Shown: in pieces, positions 37,043 through 46,972 of the stretch
Position numbering within the stretch: the first letter of the stretch is position 1
Layout of the letters: each line of letters opens with the position of its first letter
Assembly (NCBI GenBank): GCA_030674875.1
Contig: JASXSU010000003.1
Location: forward strand, 372,001 to 436,000
Direction: 5' to 3'
Length of the DNA stretch: 64,000 bases
Source: Candidatus Endonucleibacter sp. (ex Gigantidas childressi)
GTDB lineage: Bacteria > Pseudomonadota > Gammaproteobacteria > Pseudomonadales > Endozoicomonadaceae
The notes under the pieces: generated by a model
Told to the model about the DNA's origin: nothing
The model's input: only the letters and a program-made list of their open reading frames with translations
The model's database searches: none
Made by a program: the position numbers and the translations under genes

Positions 37043-37500
37043 ACATTGGCAAAGGGCGTAGGTAGCTATCGTCGAGCGGGTCAAGTGGTACACGGTCTCA
37101 GCCTAGGTGAGCAGCAAAAGCGCAGCAGATGTGACCAAGGCTACGATCAGCTTGCTCAACCCATTTAAGGATATTGTTCACACCATTACGGCTGACAACG
37201 GGAAAGAGTTTTCGTGCCATGAGAAAATCAGCCAAGTATTATCGGCGGAGGTTTACTTTGCGCATCCATACAGCTCTTGGCAGAGAGGGTTAAATGAGAA
37301 CACCAATGGCTTGCTACGACAATATTTTCCAAAGAATACAGGTTTCAAGAAGGTTGGTAAGATAGAGGTGAAGCGAGAATTGATGCGGCTCAATTCTAGG
37401 CCAAGAAAAGATTTGAATTTCAAAACACCCGCCCTGATATGGGTGAACACAGGGCTGCGTTAGCAGCTTAAGCTGTGATGCACTTGGAATTTGAATCCGC
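37043..37500 (+). mobile_element. IS30-type element, 5' half missing
   Basis: Starts inside the transposase (IGKG then IVERVKWYTVSA, with a stop) and runs open from 37107 with TADNGKEFSCHEKISQVLSA and ENTNGLLRQYFPKNTGFKK. It ends at the right terminus GAATTTGAATCCGC (37500). A one-base slip near 37436 changes the last residues. Confidence 0.9.
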
Positions 37501-37765
37501 GTTTTATGTAATCTTTGACGTGACGACTGATCGTGAATTCACTTTTTCTCAAAGCCTGAGCAATAAAAGTTATTGACCACCTTTCAGACCACAAAAGGAC
37601 CGCTTTAATACGGTCACACTCTTATACATCCCGCAATATTTTATGGCGAGATTCCAAGTTGATTTTTTGCTGTTGAGTCAGGGTGAATTTTGACAATAAA
37701 GTAGTCTGAGGAAAAATCACTAAAAAATCAAGCATCTTCAATACACTTGGGTATATACCTCTATA
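37501..37765 (-). mobile_element. IS630-like element, N-terminal remnant
   Basis: Ends TCTTCAATACACTTGGGTATATACC like the MITE. Internal sequence (…CAAGTTGATTTTTTGCTGTTGAGTCAG…) matches the transposase start region of the copies at 24.6 and 60.6 kb, with stops. Confidence 0.6.
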
Positions 37766-37826
37766 TACTACATATTGCCTGAAAATACAGTATCAGGCAC
37801 AGGCTCGCAACCTGTTTTGCGATCCT

Positions 37827-40800
37827 TCACTTTTTCTTTTTTAAGAACGTTTGGACACAACGGTACACGTCATCATCATCTTGTAAATTTTCGTTGACGA
37901 AATCCAGGCTATTCTTATTCTGGCTGACAGCGGCGATTGCCACTTCTTTATCATTTTGCATGTCTTCGCTGGCGTGCTCCAGTGCCAAACCATTCTGGTT
38001 GACAGCTGCCAGTACCACAGTTTGATCATCTTGCAGATCATCGCTGGCAGACTTAAGACTCAATCCATTCTGCCTGACAGCATTCTGTACGATATCTGTA
38101 TTATATTTCAGCTTTTTGCTGGAGAACTTCAAACTCAAGCCATTCTGTTTAACAGCTGCCAGCACCAAGTCTTTATCATTTTGCTGGTCTTTGCTGGCAA
38201 ACTTCAGATTTAAACCATGCTGCTGAACAGAGGCCAGCACTCTCTCTTTGCTGGCGTACTTGAGACTCGATCTATCCTGGTTTAGAGCGGCCAGCACTAC
38301 CTCGTTATTATCTTGCAGATCTTTGCTGGCGTGCTCCAGTGCCAAACCATTCTGTTGAACAGCGGCCAGCACCAGGCCTTTATCGTTTTTTAGGTCATTG
38401 CTGGCGTGCACCAACATCGAACCATTTTGTTCGACAGAGGACAGCACCACGTCTTTATCGTTGTGCAGCTCTTTGCTGGCGTACTCCAAATTCAAGGCAT
38501 GTTGTTTCACAGCAGCCAGCATCAGCTTTTTATCGTTTTTCGGCTCTTTACCTGCATATTGCAGACAATAATCGTTCTGTTTGAAAGCAGTCAGCACCAC
38601 ATCTTTATCATTTCGCAGCCTTTCGCTGGCGTATTGCAGATTATTGCCCTTATTTTCGACAGTAGCCAGCACCACATCTTTATCATTTGTCAGCCTTGTG
38701 CTGACATATCTCAGAGTATCTGGATGATTTTTAACGGCAACCAGCACCAGCTCTTTATCGTCTTTTGGCTCATTTCCTGCGTATTGCACAGCAAGGCCAT
38801 CTTGTCTGACAGCAGCCAGAACCACATCTTTATCATTTTGCAGGTCTTTGCTAGCGTATTCCAGCGTAAAACCATTCTGTTTGACAGCAGCCATAACCAC
38901 ATCTTTATCATTTTGCAGGTCTTTGCTACCGTATTTCAGCGTAAAACCATTCTGGTTGACAGCAGCCATAACCACATCTTTATCATTTTGCAGGTCTTTG
39001 CTGGCATACTCCAGCATCAAACCATTCTGCTTGACCGCAGCCATAACCACATCTTTATCATTTTGCAGGTCTTTGCTGGCATACTCCAGCATCAAACCAT
39101 TCTGCTTGACCGCAGCCAGAGCCACATCTTTATCATTTTGCAGGTCTTTGCTGGTGTCTTTCAGTGTCCAACCATTCTGTTTGGCAGCGGCCAGAACCAC
39201 GTCTTTATCGTTTTGGAGGTCTGCATTGGCGTAATTCAAAGCCATAAAGTTATGGCTGACAGCAACCAGCACCAGCTCTTTATCGTTCTTCGTGTCTTTG
39301 CCGGCGTATTGCAGAAACTCACCTTTCTTTTTGACAGCGGCCAGCACTACCTCTGAATCATTTTGCAGGTTTTCACTGGCGTGTTTCAGATTCGAACCAT
39401 TTTGTTTGACAGCGGCTAGAACGAATTTTTTGTCGTCATTGCCCACTATTTGCAAAGTGGATTCTAGGAAATATGCAACGCACCCTTCTATTAGTGCTTC
39501 TTTGAAAGACTCCAGGTTATCAGTGCCTGAGTGAGCAGTAGTGTCATCAATCCACTGCATGAAATCGGCTTTTGTCAGTGTGACTTTTTCAGCTCCCAGG
39601 ACTCGACCCATTTGGATAATTGATGGATATGGATCACCAAGCGGGGGGAGTTTATTCACGTATTCGGTGTTCGCCAGATGTAGTAAAGAATTAATCAGGA
39701 AGCGCTTATTATTGCCGCTATCTTCGAGCTTTTTTGAAAATTCATCTAAGCTTAATTCATTATCTGTATGGGCTGCATTCAAAGCTATGTCAACATCAAG
39801 CATAGAGCTTGCAAGGTTACACATTCCGGCAAACCCATCCTGCATTTCTTCCCTGGTTCTAATGGGTGAATATTCTATGGTTAACTTGCCGGCGGTTTCG
39901 TTAAAACTGACGCTAACTTGTTCCTTATCCATCGACATGGCGTGTTGCAAAAGTTGGACTTGAAAAAGGAACCTCTTCAACTTTCCATTGATACGGCAAT
40001 CGTCATCTAGATTATCCGAAAGTACCAGACGCAGCTTACGTCCCTTGCCTGCCTCTGCCTGCTCAAACATCTCAACTTCACAAGCATGCACCCCTAGTTC
40101 GGCAGATACTCTGACAGCAGTGGGCAGGTTCAGTACAGTGGTTTTACAGTTAAACCCTTGTAAAGAATTTTGACATGCTTCATTTAGCAGACTGCTATCA
40201 TCTGACTTTAAAAAACTCACGAAGGTCTGAAGATCATTTTCCCCATGCTTGATTATTGTTCCCATTCCTGAAGCGATGGCTACAGCGGGAAGTGCTTCAA
40301 CAAAACGTTTATGGATAAACAGAATGGCATCATGATAACTTTCTATGCTTTCGGCGTCAGTGGGGCTGCCCAGTAATTGCAAGGTTTCTTTTAAGTCCCG
40401 GGTGGCATTCAGCCACGAACGATAATTGCCGGGATTTTTTTCACTGTGCTCTGATTGCAGAGGCGCAATGACACGTTTACAGCCTTCCGTTACTTGTTGT
40501 TGAATATTAACCAGTTTCTGTCGCAATAAGTCGAGATCACGACGGCATGACTGAATCTCCGGATCATATGTTTCACCTGCCAGGGCTAAAAAACGTTCAT
40601 ACCCTTCCATAAAACCAGCCATGTCCTCTGTAAAGTGCTGTACTTCTTTTTGCAGCTGGGTCGCAATCTCAGCGCGCTGGGGTGACATGCTTAGCATCTT
40701 GCTCTGCTCTTCAGTCAGGCATTTTTGGAATAGGCGGTTTGAATGAAAATAGTCTAGCAGTCGGGAATTCTGCTGAGTCATCCAGGCAAACCCTTCATCG

Positions 40801-42728
40801 GGTCTTTGGAAACTGGCTGTCACAGGCTTATAATTCCTGATGGCTTGAATTGCTGGCTCATAGTCCTGATTGACTGAGGCTTGACGAGTTGACCACTCCT
40901 GTGTCTGATCTCCAGCCAAGACATAAGCACCTGTTATGCCATTAAAGTTACCGGCTACCAGAGTGACAGAAACTGTGGGGGAGTCGGGCTGCTGGAATTG
41001 CCTGCCCGCCAGCAGGCAGGGCTTGCCTTTCTGGCGCAGAGTAATGGCTACGTGATCGTTAGTGCCCCCGTCTTGTAATACAAAACCGCCCGCGCGATTG
41101 AGAAAAGCCGGTTCAAGCATCCAGTCTCTGGCATGTTTGGCGAAAATAATAGCCCCATTAGGTAATTCTTCTGGGCTTATGTGCTTGTCAACGTAAACAG
41201 CCTTACCACTGCAACAACCTTCGCTAACCAACTGACCGGTGATAGCAGGAGCTTCCGGAACATCACCTGAATAACTGTTTCCCCCAGCAAGCCGTGTAAC
41301 TGGACGAACCTGTAACAGATAGAGCTTACTATCCTTTCCTACCGCAAACTCTACATCTACCGGACAGCACAGCATCCCTTCCAGTTTGTCCATAGCTTCT
41401 TTTAGTTGAGTCAGTACCAACGGTGGTAGCTGTTTGTTGTCAGTATCTGATGTATCCATTTGTTCTATTTGCTCAATATACCCATTACCATCAGCGGATT
41501 TTGTTAATATATATTGGCTAGCAATACTCCCTTCTATCCACTGGTCCTGACCTTCTCCCCCCCGTGGAAGACTGTATCTGTGTGGTGTGATACCAGCATC
41601 ACCTGCGACAATCCCTTTAGGCTGTCCGGGTCCATATTCTACCTGAATGGCATCATCCTGTAGTGATGCGTGACTGATTACCACGCCGCCAAACTGGCTA
41701 TTTATACAAGTTTGCAGCGCTATAGCCATAGGTTGCGGTTTTCCCTGAGGGCATACTTCTGGCCGGTAACCTGAAGCCATAACGTTCAGACAAGTCTTCA
41801 GAATAGGTTCACCTCCCTGAACACAAGAATCAAACTTTCCGGCCTGGGCATCACCGTAGCTATCTTCCTTGATGCCGGAGCTTCTAGCAATAATGGGTTG
41901 CCCGGGGCACTTCTCTGTCAGCTCATGAGATAAACGCTCAATTTCTTTAGCTTTGGGTAAGTGCCTTATTGCCTTATGGTATTCATCGCTGGTGATCAGT
42001 GCCTGCAAACCTTCAAGGCATTTTTTTTGCTTTTCTTTATCAGATGGAGAAACCGTAGGGAGGTTGCCTATTTCTACCTCTATGTCGGACAGGCTCATGG
42101 CTGAGCGATGATTAGTGAGAAGTGCAGGAACATGACATTCCACTAGGTCAATGCTAACAGGGTGCTCTTTAATGCTTTTCAGGTCAGAGAACTCAATAGT
42201 TTTGAAGGGAGGAACAGGAAGGCCAGTTTTTTGCATATTCCTCAGAAACATACCCTTACCGCCGAACCGCTCTCTTTCCGATTCCTCAGTGAACTTGGCT
42301 TTTTTGGGCGGAGAAACTGCGGTTGAAGCAGTATCATATCGTCTTTTGCTGAGCTTTGCTGCCTTCGTAATAACTTCCTTTCCTTCTGGGGAAGAGACAA
42401 ATGCGGACAAATCCAAATCAAATCCTGCCCTCCGAGTAATTGCTTCCTTTTCTTCTGGGGAACAGAGGCTATAGTCTTCGTCAGAAATTACACGGATAAT
42501 CCGTTCACGGATATTTTTATCTTGGCATTGATCAAGGACATCTGTTAGCTGCCTGTGGCAGGCTTCAAGTTTAGAGCCGAGTTCCTTTACTAATAATTCA
42601 GGCAGTGCTAGCTGCGCTTTCGCTGTTCTACCGCGAAAAGCACCGATATCTGCCTTCTTACTTAATTCCAATGCTTGATCGTATACATCAAGAAACTGTT
42701 TTACTTGTTGAGCCTGCATCTTAATCAC
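37827..42728 (-). CDS. PEP-synthase-like ATP-grasp/phosphohistidine protein fused to DUF4116 repeats
   Basis: 1633 residues. Residues ~155-480 are a PPDK/PEP-synthase ATP-binding domain: FGGKGMFLRNMQKTGLPVPP, ARSSGIKEDSYGDAQAGKFD, and DVEFAVGKDSKLYLLQVRPV. Residues ~495-600 are the swivelling phosphohistidine domain: GGFVLQDGGTNDHVAITLRQ with the histidine near 559. The PEP/pyruvate barrel that should follow is absent. Instead there is a helical middle (600-1095) and about 21 tandem 25-residue units (NDKDVVLAAVKQNG…YASKDLQ), the DUF4116 pattern, to the end. AGGA fits the GTG start rather than the ATG three codons later. No signal peptide. The function is not known; ATP-driven phosphorylation through a histidine is the family chemistry, and the repeats suggest a binding scaffold. 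Likely effector. Confidence 0.88.
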   Translation of the reverse strand: MIKMQAQQVKQFLDVYDQALELSKKADIGAFRGRTAKAQLALPELLVKELGSKLEACHRQLTDVLDQCQDKNIRERIIRVISDEDYSLCSPEEKEAITRRAGFDLDLSAFVSSPEGKEVITKAAKLSKRRYDTASTAVSPPKKAKFTEESERERFGGKGMFLRNMQKTGLPVPPFKTIEFSDLKSIKEHPVSIDLVECHVPALLTNHRSAMSLSDIEVEIGNLPTVSPSDKEKQKKCLEGLQALITSDEYHKAIRHLPKAKEIERLSHELTEKCPGQPIIARSSGIKEDSYGDAQAGKFDSCVQGGEPILKTCLNVMASGYRPEVCPQGKPQPMAIALQTCINSQFGGVVISHASLQDDAIQVEYGPGQPKGIVAGDAGITPHRYSLPRGGEGQDQWIEGSIASQYILTKSADGNGYIEQIEQMDTSDTDNKQLPPLVLTQLKEAMDKLEGMLCCPVDVEFAVGKDSKLYLLQVRPVTRLAGGNSYSGDVPEAPAITGQLVSEGCCSGKAVYVDKHISPEELPNGAIIFAKHARDWMLEPAFLNRAGGFVLQDGGTNDHVAITLRQKGKPCLLAGRQFQQPDSPTVSVTLVAGNFNGITGAYVLAGDQTQEWSTRQASVNQDYEPAIQAIRNYKPVTASFQRPDEGFAWMTQQNSRLLDYFHSNRLFQKCLTEEQSKMLSMSPQRAEIATQLQKEVQHFTEDMAGFMEGYERFLALAGETYDPEIQSCRRDLDLLRQKLVNIQQQVTEGCKRVIAPLQSEHSEKNPGNYRSWLNATRDLKETLQLLGSPTDAESIESYHDAILFIHKRFVEALPAVAIASGMGTIIKHGENDLQTFVSFLKSDDSSLLNEACQNSLQGFNCKTTVLNLPTAVRVSAELGVHACEVEMFEQAEAGKGRKLRLVLSDNLDDDCRINGKLKRFLFQVQLLQHAMSMDKEQVSVSFNETAGKLTIEYSPIRTREEMQDGFAGMCNLASSMLDVDIALNAAHTDNELSLDEFSKKLEDSGNNKRFLINSLLHLANTEYVNKLPPLGDPYPSIIQMGRVLGAEKVTLTKADFMQWIDDTTAHSGTDNLESFKEALIEGCVAYFLESTLQIVGNDDKKFVLAAVKQNGSNLKHASENLQNDSEVVLAAVKKKGEFLQYAGKDTKNDKELVLVAVSHNFMALNYANADLQNDKDVVLAAAKQNGWTLKDTSKDLQNDKDVALAAVKQNGLMLEYASKDLQNDKDVVMAAVKQNGLMLEYASKDLQNDKDVVMAAVNQNGFTLKYGSKDLQNDKDVVMAAVKQNGFTLEYASKDLQNDKDVVLAAVRQDGLAVQYAGNEPKDDKELVLVAVKNHPDTLRYVSTRLTNDKDVVLATVENKGNNLQYASERLRNDKDVVLTAFKQNDYCLQYAGKEPKNDKKLMLAAVKQHALNLEYASKELHNDKDVVLSSVEQNGSMLVHASNDLKNDKGLVLAAVQQNGLALEHASKDLQDNNEVVLAALNQDRSSLKYASKERVLASVQQHGLNLKFASKDQQNDKDLVLAAVKQNGLSLKFSSKKLKYNTDIVQNAVRQNGLSLKSASDDLQDDQTVVLAAVNQNGLALEHASEDMQNDKEVAIAAVSQNKNSLDFVNENLQDDDDVYRCVQTFLKKKK

Positions 42729-43295
42729 TGCTGTAGTCCTTTATATAATCCTTGTAACTTGAGTATAACAAAACGCCTTTTCTTGATTCATAACTACCAA
42801 AATAGTCATTAAGTTGACTTTTAATTTCGGTCAGTTATTCAGTTATTCAATTATTCACTTAAGTTACGCACCTTGTTGAAGGTGCGATATTATAATCGGC
42901 ATGAAAAACGATCTGATTGAATTGTACTCTGACTATCTCTTGCATCATTTGGGAAGACGACAACAGCTGGTGTGGCCAGGGAAAGATCATAAAATTACTT
43001 GCTATGACTGAGTTTAAAATATTTATTTTCATTTAAACACGACTATGATCTTATTTTAAGGATGCGGTCATGCACATGATTTGATTTCGCAACTCTCAAT
43101 TATCACTGACCTTCGTGATCTTGGAAAGTTGGCCATAAGCTCACAGATATTCCCCTACTAACTATCTGTGGCGTAATTGGCGGTGCCGCAGGTTGGGAAG
43201 AAATAGAAGATTTCGGATACGAACGTCTGTACTATCTTAAGCAGTACGGTGATTTTGATGAAGGCATTCCTTTTGATGACGCTATTGCCAGTTAG
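42729..43295 (+). mobile_element. Intergenic stretch with two transposase scraps
   Basis: Bases 42860-42965 repeat the terminal sequence and first codons (MKNDLIELYSDYLL) of the IS4/IS701-like transposase found complete-ended at 46280. Bases 43085-43295 read DLGKL, then [20 protein letters not shown] and [10 protein letters not shown], the N-terminal region of an ISAs1/H-repeat transposase, broken by frameshifts. No intact gene. Confidence 0.6.
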
Positions 43296-43364
43296 GGATA
43301 GCCTGTCATCAAGAGGTAACTGCTCATATTTAACTGGCAAGACAAGCATGCCAGATTAAAGAAA

Positions 43365-45550
43365 GTGCTGCTAATTTTCCTATATACTTCATGCATACAT
43401 CTGCCAGACTATCTTTTCTACGGTAAAAACGGTGAACAGCTTCGTTCATTCGTCCAAAATATACTCGATACTGTCGAGAGGCAGAGTGTGCAGATCGAAA
43501 AGCAAAGTATACAGATCGAGAAGCTCACCGAAGAAAATGAGAAACTCCGGGCAGAACTCCGGCACCTGAAAAAGCAGAAGGGCAAACCCAAAATAAGACC
43601 TAATGTGCCTGATCAAACCGATCAGGGTGAAATCCCGTCAGAAGAAGATGCGCAGATCAAGGCTCCACTCAGAATAACAGCGGCGGCAACCCTCCCAAAG
43701 GTAAACGGCAGAGTCCCGGTGAAACAGCGTTACCTCCCATTACGATTGATCGTTAAGAGATCCGCAAAGTTCCCAACCCACAGAAATGCTGGCGGCTCAA
43801 AGGCTTCTATGATTCCCTTCATACTAAGATGGTTGTCGAATTTGTCACGACTCTTTACAGGCGTGAGTACTATCGGACACCTGAAGGAATAGTGTCAGCA
43901 TCTCTGTCAGAACATGTTAAAGATCGCTTCGGTGATAATCTGAAGAGTCATGCATTGGACTTTTATCATTCATTCAGCACTACTCAGACATTGTTACTGG
44001 CCTGGATGCAAGACCATGGATGCCCTATATCCGAAGGATCTTTGAGCAATATACTGACTAGTGGTCATGATGCCTTTCATCAAGAAAAGAAGAGTTACTG
44101 GATTCATGGATAGCCTGCTCAAAATATCTTCAGGTGATGATACTGGTGCCAGGCACCATGGAAAAAACGGCTACTGTCTGGCAATTGGAAATGAATTTTT
44201 TACTTATTTTTCCAGTACCGCCAGCAAGAGTCTGATCAACTTTCTAACCCGACTGCAGGGGAAACAATACTGTTATTTGCTTGACTCTGTGGCTATTGAT
44301 TACGCGGATTCAAATTCGAAGTGCATCACAGCTTAAGCTGCTAACGCAGCCCTGTGCTCACCCATTATCAGGGCTGGTGTTTTGAAATTCAAATCTTTTC
44401 TTGGCCGAGAATTAAGCCGCATCAATGCTCGCTTCACCTCTATCTGACCGACTTTCTTGAAGTCTGTACTCTTTGGAAAATATTGTCGTAGCAAACCATT
44501 GGTGTTCTCATTTAACCCCCCGCTCCCAAGAGCTGTAGGGGTGCGCAAAGTAAACCTCCGCCGATAATGCTTGGCTGATTTTCTCATGGTACGAAAACTC
44601 TTTCCCGTTGTCAGCCGTAATGGTGTGAACAATATCCTTAAATGGGTTGAGCAAGTTGATCGTAGCCTTGGTCACATCTGCTGCGCTTTTGCTGTTCACC
44701 TGGGCTGAGACCGTGTACTTCGTGACCCGCTCGACGATAGTTACCAAAGCCCCGCTATGCCCTTTGCCAATGACGCTATCAATCTCCCAGTCTCCGCTAC
44801 GCGATTTATCGTCAACGATATCTGGGCGATCATCTATGCTGACGCGGTTCTTTATTTGGCCGCGCGTTGACTTGCCGTTTCGTCGCTTGTCATACTTCTT
44901 GCCCGGCGACGAAGATGCATGTAAATATCGCCGCCAGCCTGCTTATTCGCCCAAATATGCAGGTAGATTCTTTCATGGCTAATCAGTTGCTCCTGATCAT
45001 TCAGTAACCAACCTGAAATCTGCTCGGGCTCCACTCTACACGTAGCTTTGATTAAATCACCGCATCATTTTTGGCGTCATTCTACTCGCCCGAGCCGACT
45101 CTGTACGCCCCTATCTGTTCGGCCTTGTGCTTGCCTATGCCGCCAGTATTCCTTACCAACTCACGACTCACCGTGGACTGACTGGCGCCAATGATCTTCG
45201 CTATCTCCCTTTGGCTGCAACCGCTTTTCTTTAGTACGGAAATCTAGCATCGTTGTTCGTAAGTCAGTTGTTGGTAAGTTATCGTCATCACTTCATCTCT
45301 TGCTGGAGAAAAGGGTAGGAGCTTACCTTCAGCTGGCCCTTTTTTCTACCTAGTCAAGTGATGCACTTCAGATTTGAATCCGCCATCTTGGCCTGACCAC
45401 TGTTTCGCAAAACGTTTAGCAACAGAGGGCGTGTTGAAAGCAGCACTGATTAAGAATCGTTGTCTTGAAAGCATGATCATTCACAGTGACGGTGCCCGAC
45501 AGTTTGAAACGGCCTTTCAACATTCGCTGTGTTGGTACCATGCAGGATAA
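43365..45550 (+). pseudogene. IS66-like transposase, frameshifted and split by an IS30 element
   Basis: Coiled N-terminus (ERQSVQIEKQSIQIEKLTEE), a Pro/Lys-rich segment, then after a frameshift DFYHSFSTTQTLLLAWMQDH and SDDTGARH-like sequence (GDDTGARHHGKNGYCLAIGN). An IS30-type element interrupts at 44304. The same protein resumes at about 45386 (HSDGARQFETAFQHSLCWYH) and then ends early. Layout resembles IS66-related transposases with a zinc-free N-terminus; exact family uncertain. Confidence 0.65.
44304..45383 (-). mobile_element. IS30-type element, nearly full length (about 1080 bp), frameshifted
   Basis: The most complete copy here: both inverted ends GCGGATTCAAATTCGAAGTG and …CAGATTTGAATCCGC, the HTH region at the right, ISGWLLNDQEQLISHERIYL, KYTVSAQVNSKSAADVTKAT, TADNGKEFSYHEK and the C-terminal LNSRPRKDLNFKTPALIMGE. 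Frames break near 44510, 44850 and 45040. It sits inside an IS66-like transposase. Confidence 0.92.
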
Positions 45551-45551
45551 G

Positions 45552-46280
45552 CTAATCCCGGGGAATGCCTTGGAAAGGGAAATCGATACCTGCTATCCAG
45601 CCTTTGACAAGGTTATCTTCTGAAAAATCAACAGCATCTATACGGCGTGAGAGGCCTTTCATCTTATCTTCCAAGCTGAGGGATATTTTGCGATTTGACT
45701 TTATAGCCATCAGAAAATGCTGGTTACAATCGTGACGAATAAACATCATATTGTCGTTTGAGCAAAACCAGCTATCAGCCAGTACATAGCGAAACAACAG
45801 CTATTATGACAACACGTTTTCAGCATTTCCCGCATCATTTCATTTTTAGTGTGCTTGGCATACCGTCGAACCTTCTTTGTTTTCAGGTCAGTATATTGAA
45901 TCGTCTTTTCTACCAACTGATAGGCGACTGGAAGCGATGCGTTCCGGCATGATAGTGTGCATTCAGAAGGCTTATCCCCTTAACTGTCGGTTTTTAATGT
46001 GGTCAAAATGCCAAGTGTTTAGCGCATTTTCTTTATTGAACTGCTTTTCTTGGATAGTGTCATCAAAGATTAATACGCCATCTTTGTCTTCAATTTGGCG
46101 TACAACAGACTTGACGTGGAGCCATAGCGAGCGGCTGGTAAACTCATTCGTTGAAAGCAGTCGGGTGAACTGGTCGTGGCTGTAGGTATTACCCAGCAGC
46201 TCTGCCACACCAGTTGCTGTCGTCTTCCCAAAGGACGATAAGAGATAGTCAGAGTACCATTCAATCAGATCGTTTTTCAT
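45552..46280 (-). pseudogene. IS4/IS701-like transposase, frameshifted
   Basis: The N-terminus from 46280 reads MKNDLIEWYSDYLLSSFGKT, then YSHDQFTRLLSTNEFTSRSL and DGVLIFDDTIQEKQFNKENA. After a break comes VLADSWFCSNDNMMFI and HFLMAIKSNRKISLSLEDKM, then VKGWIAGIDFP. These are the DD and E parts of a DDE transposase. The central part is missing or scrambled (45800-45970). Confidence 0.75.
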
Positions 46281-46394
46281 GCGGCTTATGATACTATATT
46301 TTTAACCAGCTGCGTAACTTGAGTTAATAATGACTTCCAATGGGTGACAACTATTCTGACACAGGGGGATGTTGAAACAGCACTAAACTGGGTA

Positions 46395-46670
46395 CATGGC
46401 TTTGTCCGGTGGTACAACGAAAAACACAAGCACAGTGACTGAAATTTCTGACACCGAGTCAACGGCATCGAGGTGAGCCAGAGATACTAATGAATCACCG
46501 CCGAAAGGTTTACAAGCAAGCAAAACAGCGACCACCTGAACGCTGGGGTAAGAGGCCAACAAGAAACTGGGATTTAACTCACGAGGTCTGGCTTAATCCA
46601 GACAGGTCTTTATCGGGTAAATTTAAGAAAGCCGCTTAAGTTGAGGCGACAACTATGTTGACAAACACCG
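46395..46670 (+). mobile_element. IS3-family OrfB C-terminal remnant
   Basis: Reads WVHGFVRWYNEKHKHS, a stop, LKF-like LTPSQRHRGEPEI in another frame, RRKVYKQAKQRPPERWGKR, NWDLTHEVWLNPDRSLSGK. It ends with a terminal repeat (TTGAGGCGACAACTATGTTG) also found near 52150. The same end lies near 5640 beside the IS4 remnant. Confidence 0.75.
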
Positions 46671-46689
46671 TTAATTAAGAAACATCAGG

Positions 46690-46925
46690 TACAGGCAATG
46701 CACCCAGATTTTCAGAGGCCGATGGCGGCCTGAAAATATGGATAATGTCAGATCATCGAAACGACCTTGTTGCTTTTCTGGTTGAGAATCACCCTTACCC
46801 TCTAGGGTAATGTCCTGACTGTTACAACGAGGACAGGTGACACCATCAGGCCAACGTAGTAACCGTACCTGTTCGTAGCAGTTGGCATTATCTAATAAAT
46901 TGTGAAATTACATCATGCTGCTGTT
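46690..46925 (-). mobile_element. IS1595-like transposase N-terminal remnant
   Basis: The minus strand gives NCYEQVRLLRWPDGVTCPRC and NSQDITLEGKGDSQPEKQQG, a zinc-ribbon start as in IS1595/ISXO2-type transposases. No catalytic domain. Confidence 0.5.
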
Positions 46926-46972
46926 TTACACCAACATGGGTGATTTATATACTCGGAAGAATGCCAATTGTA

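Noticed and set aside
38848-39234. Another open antisense frame in the DUF4116 array (also 48015-48401)
   Set aside because: Same repeat periodicity effect in the next frame.
38406-39356. Long plus-strand ORF (316 codons) opposite the DUF4116 array, and its twin at 47573-48523
   Set aside because: It is the antisense of 75-bp repeats: a stop-free antisense frame in one unit stays stop-free in all. Its repetitive sequence mirrors the sense repeats and it lacks a ribosome site.
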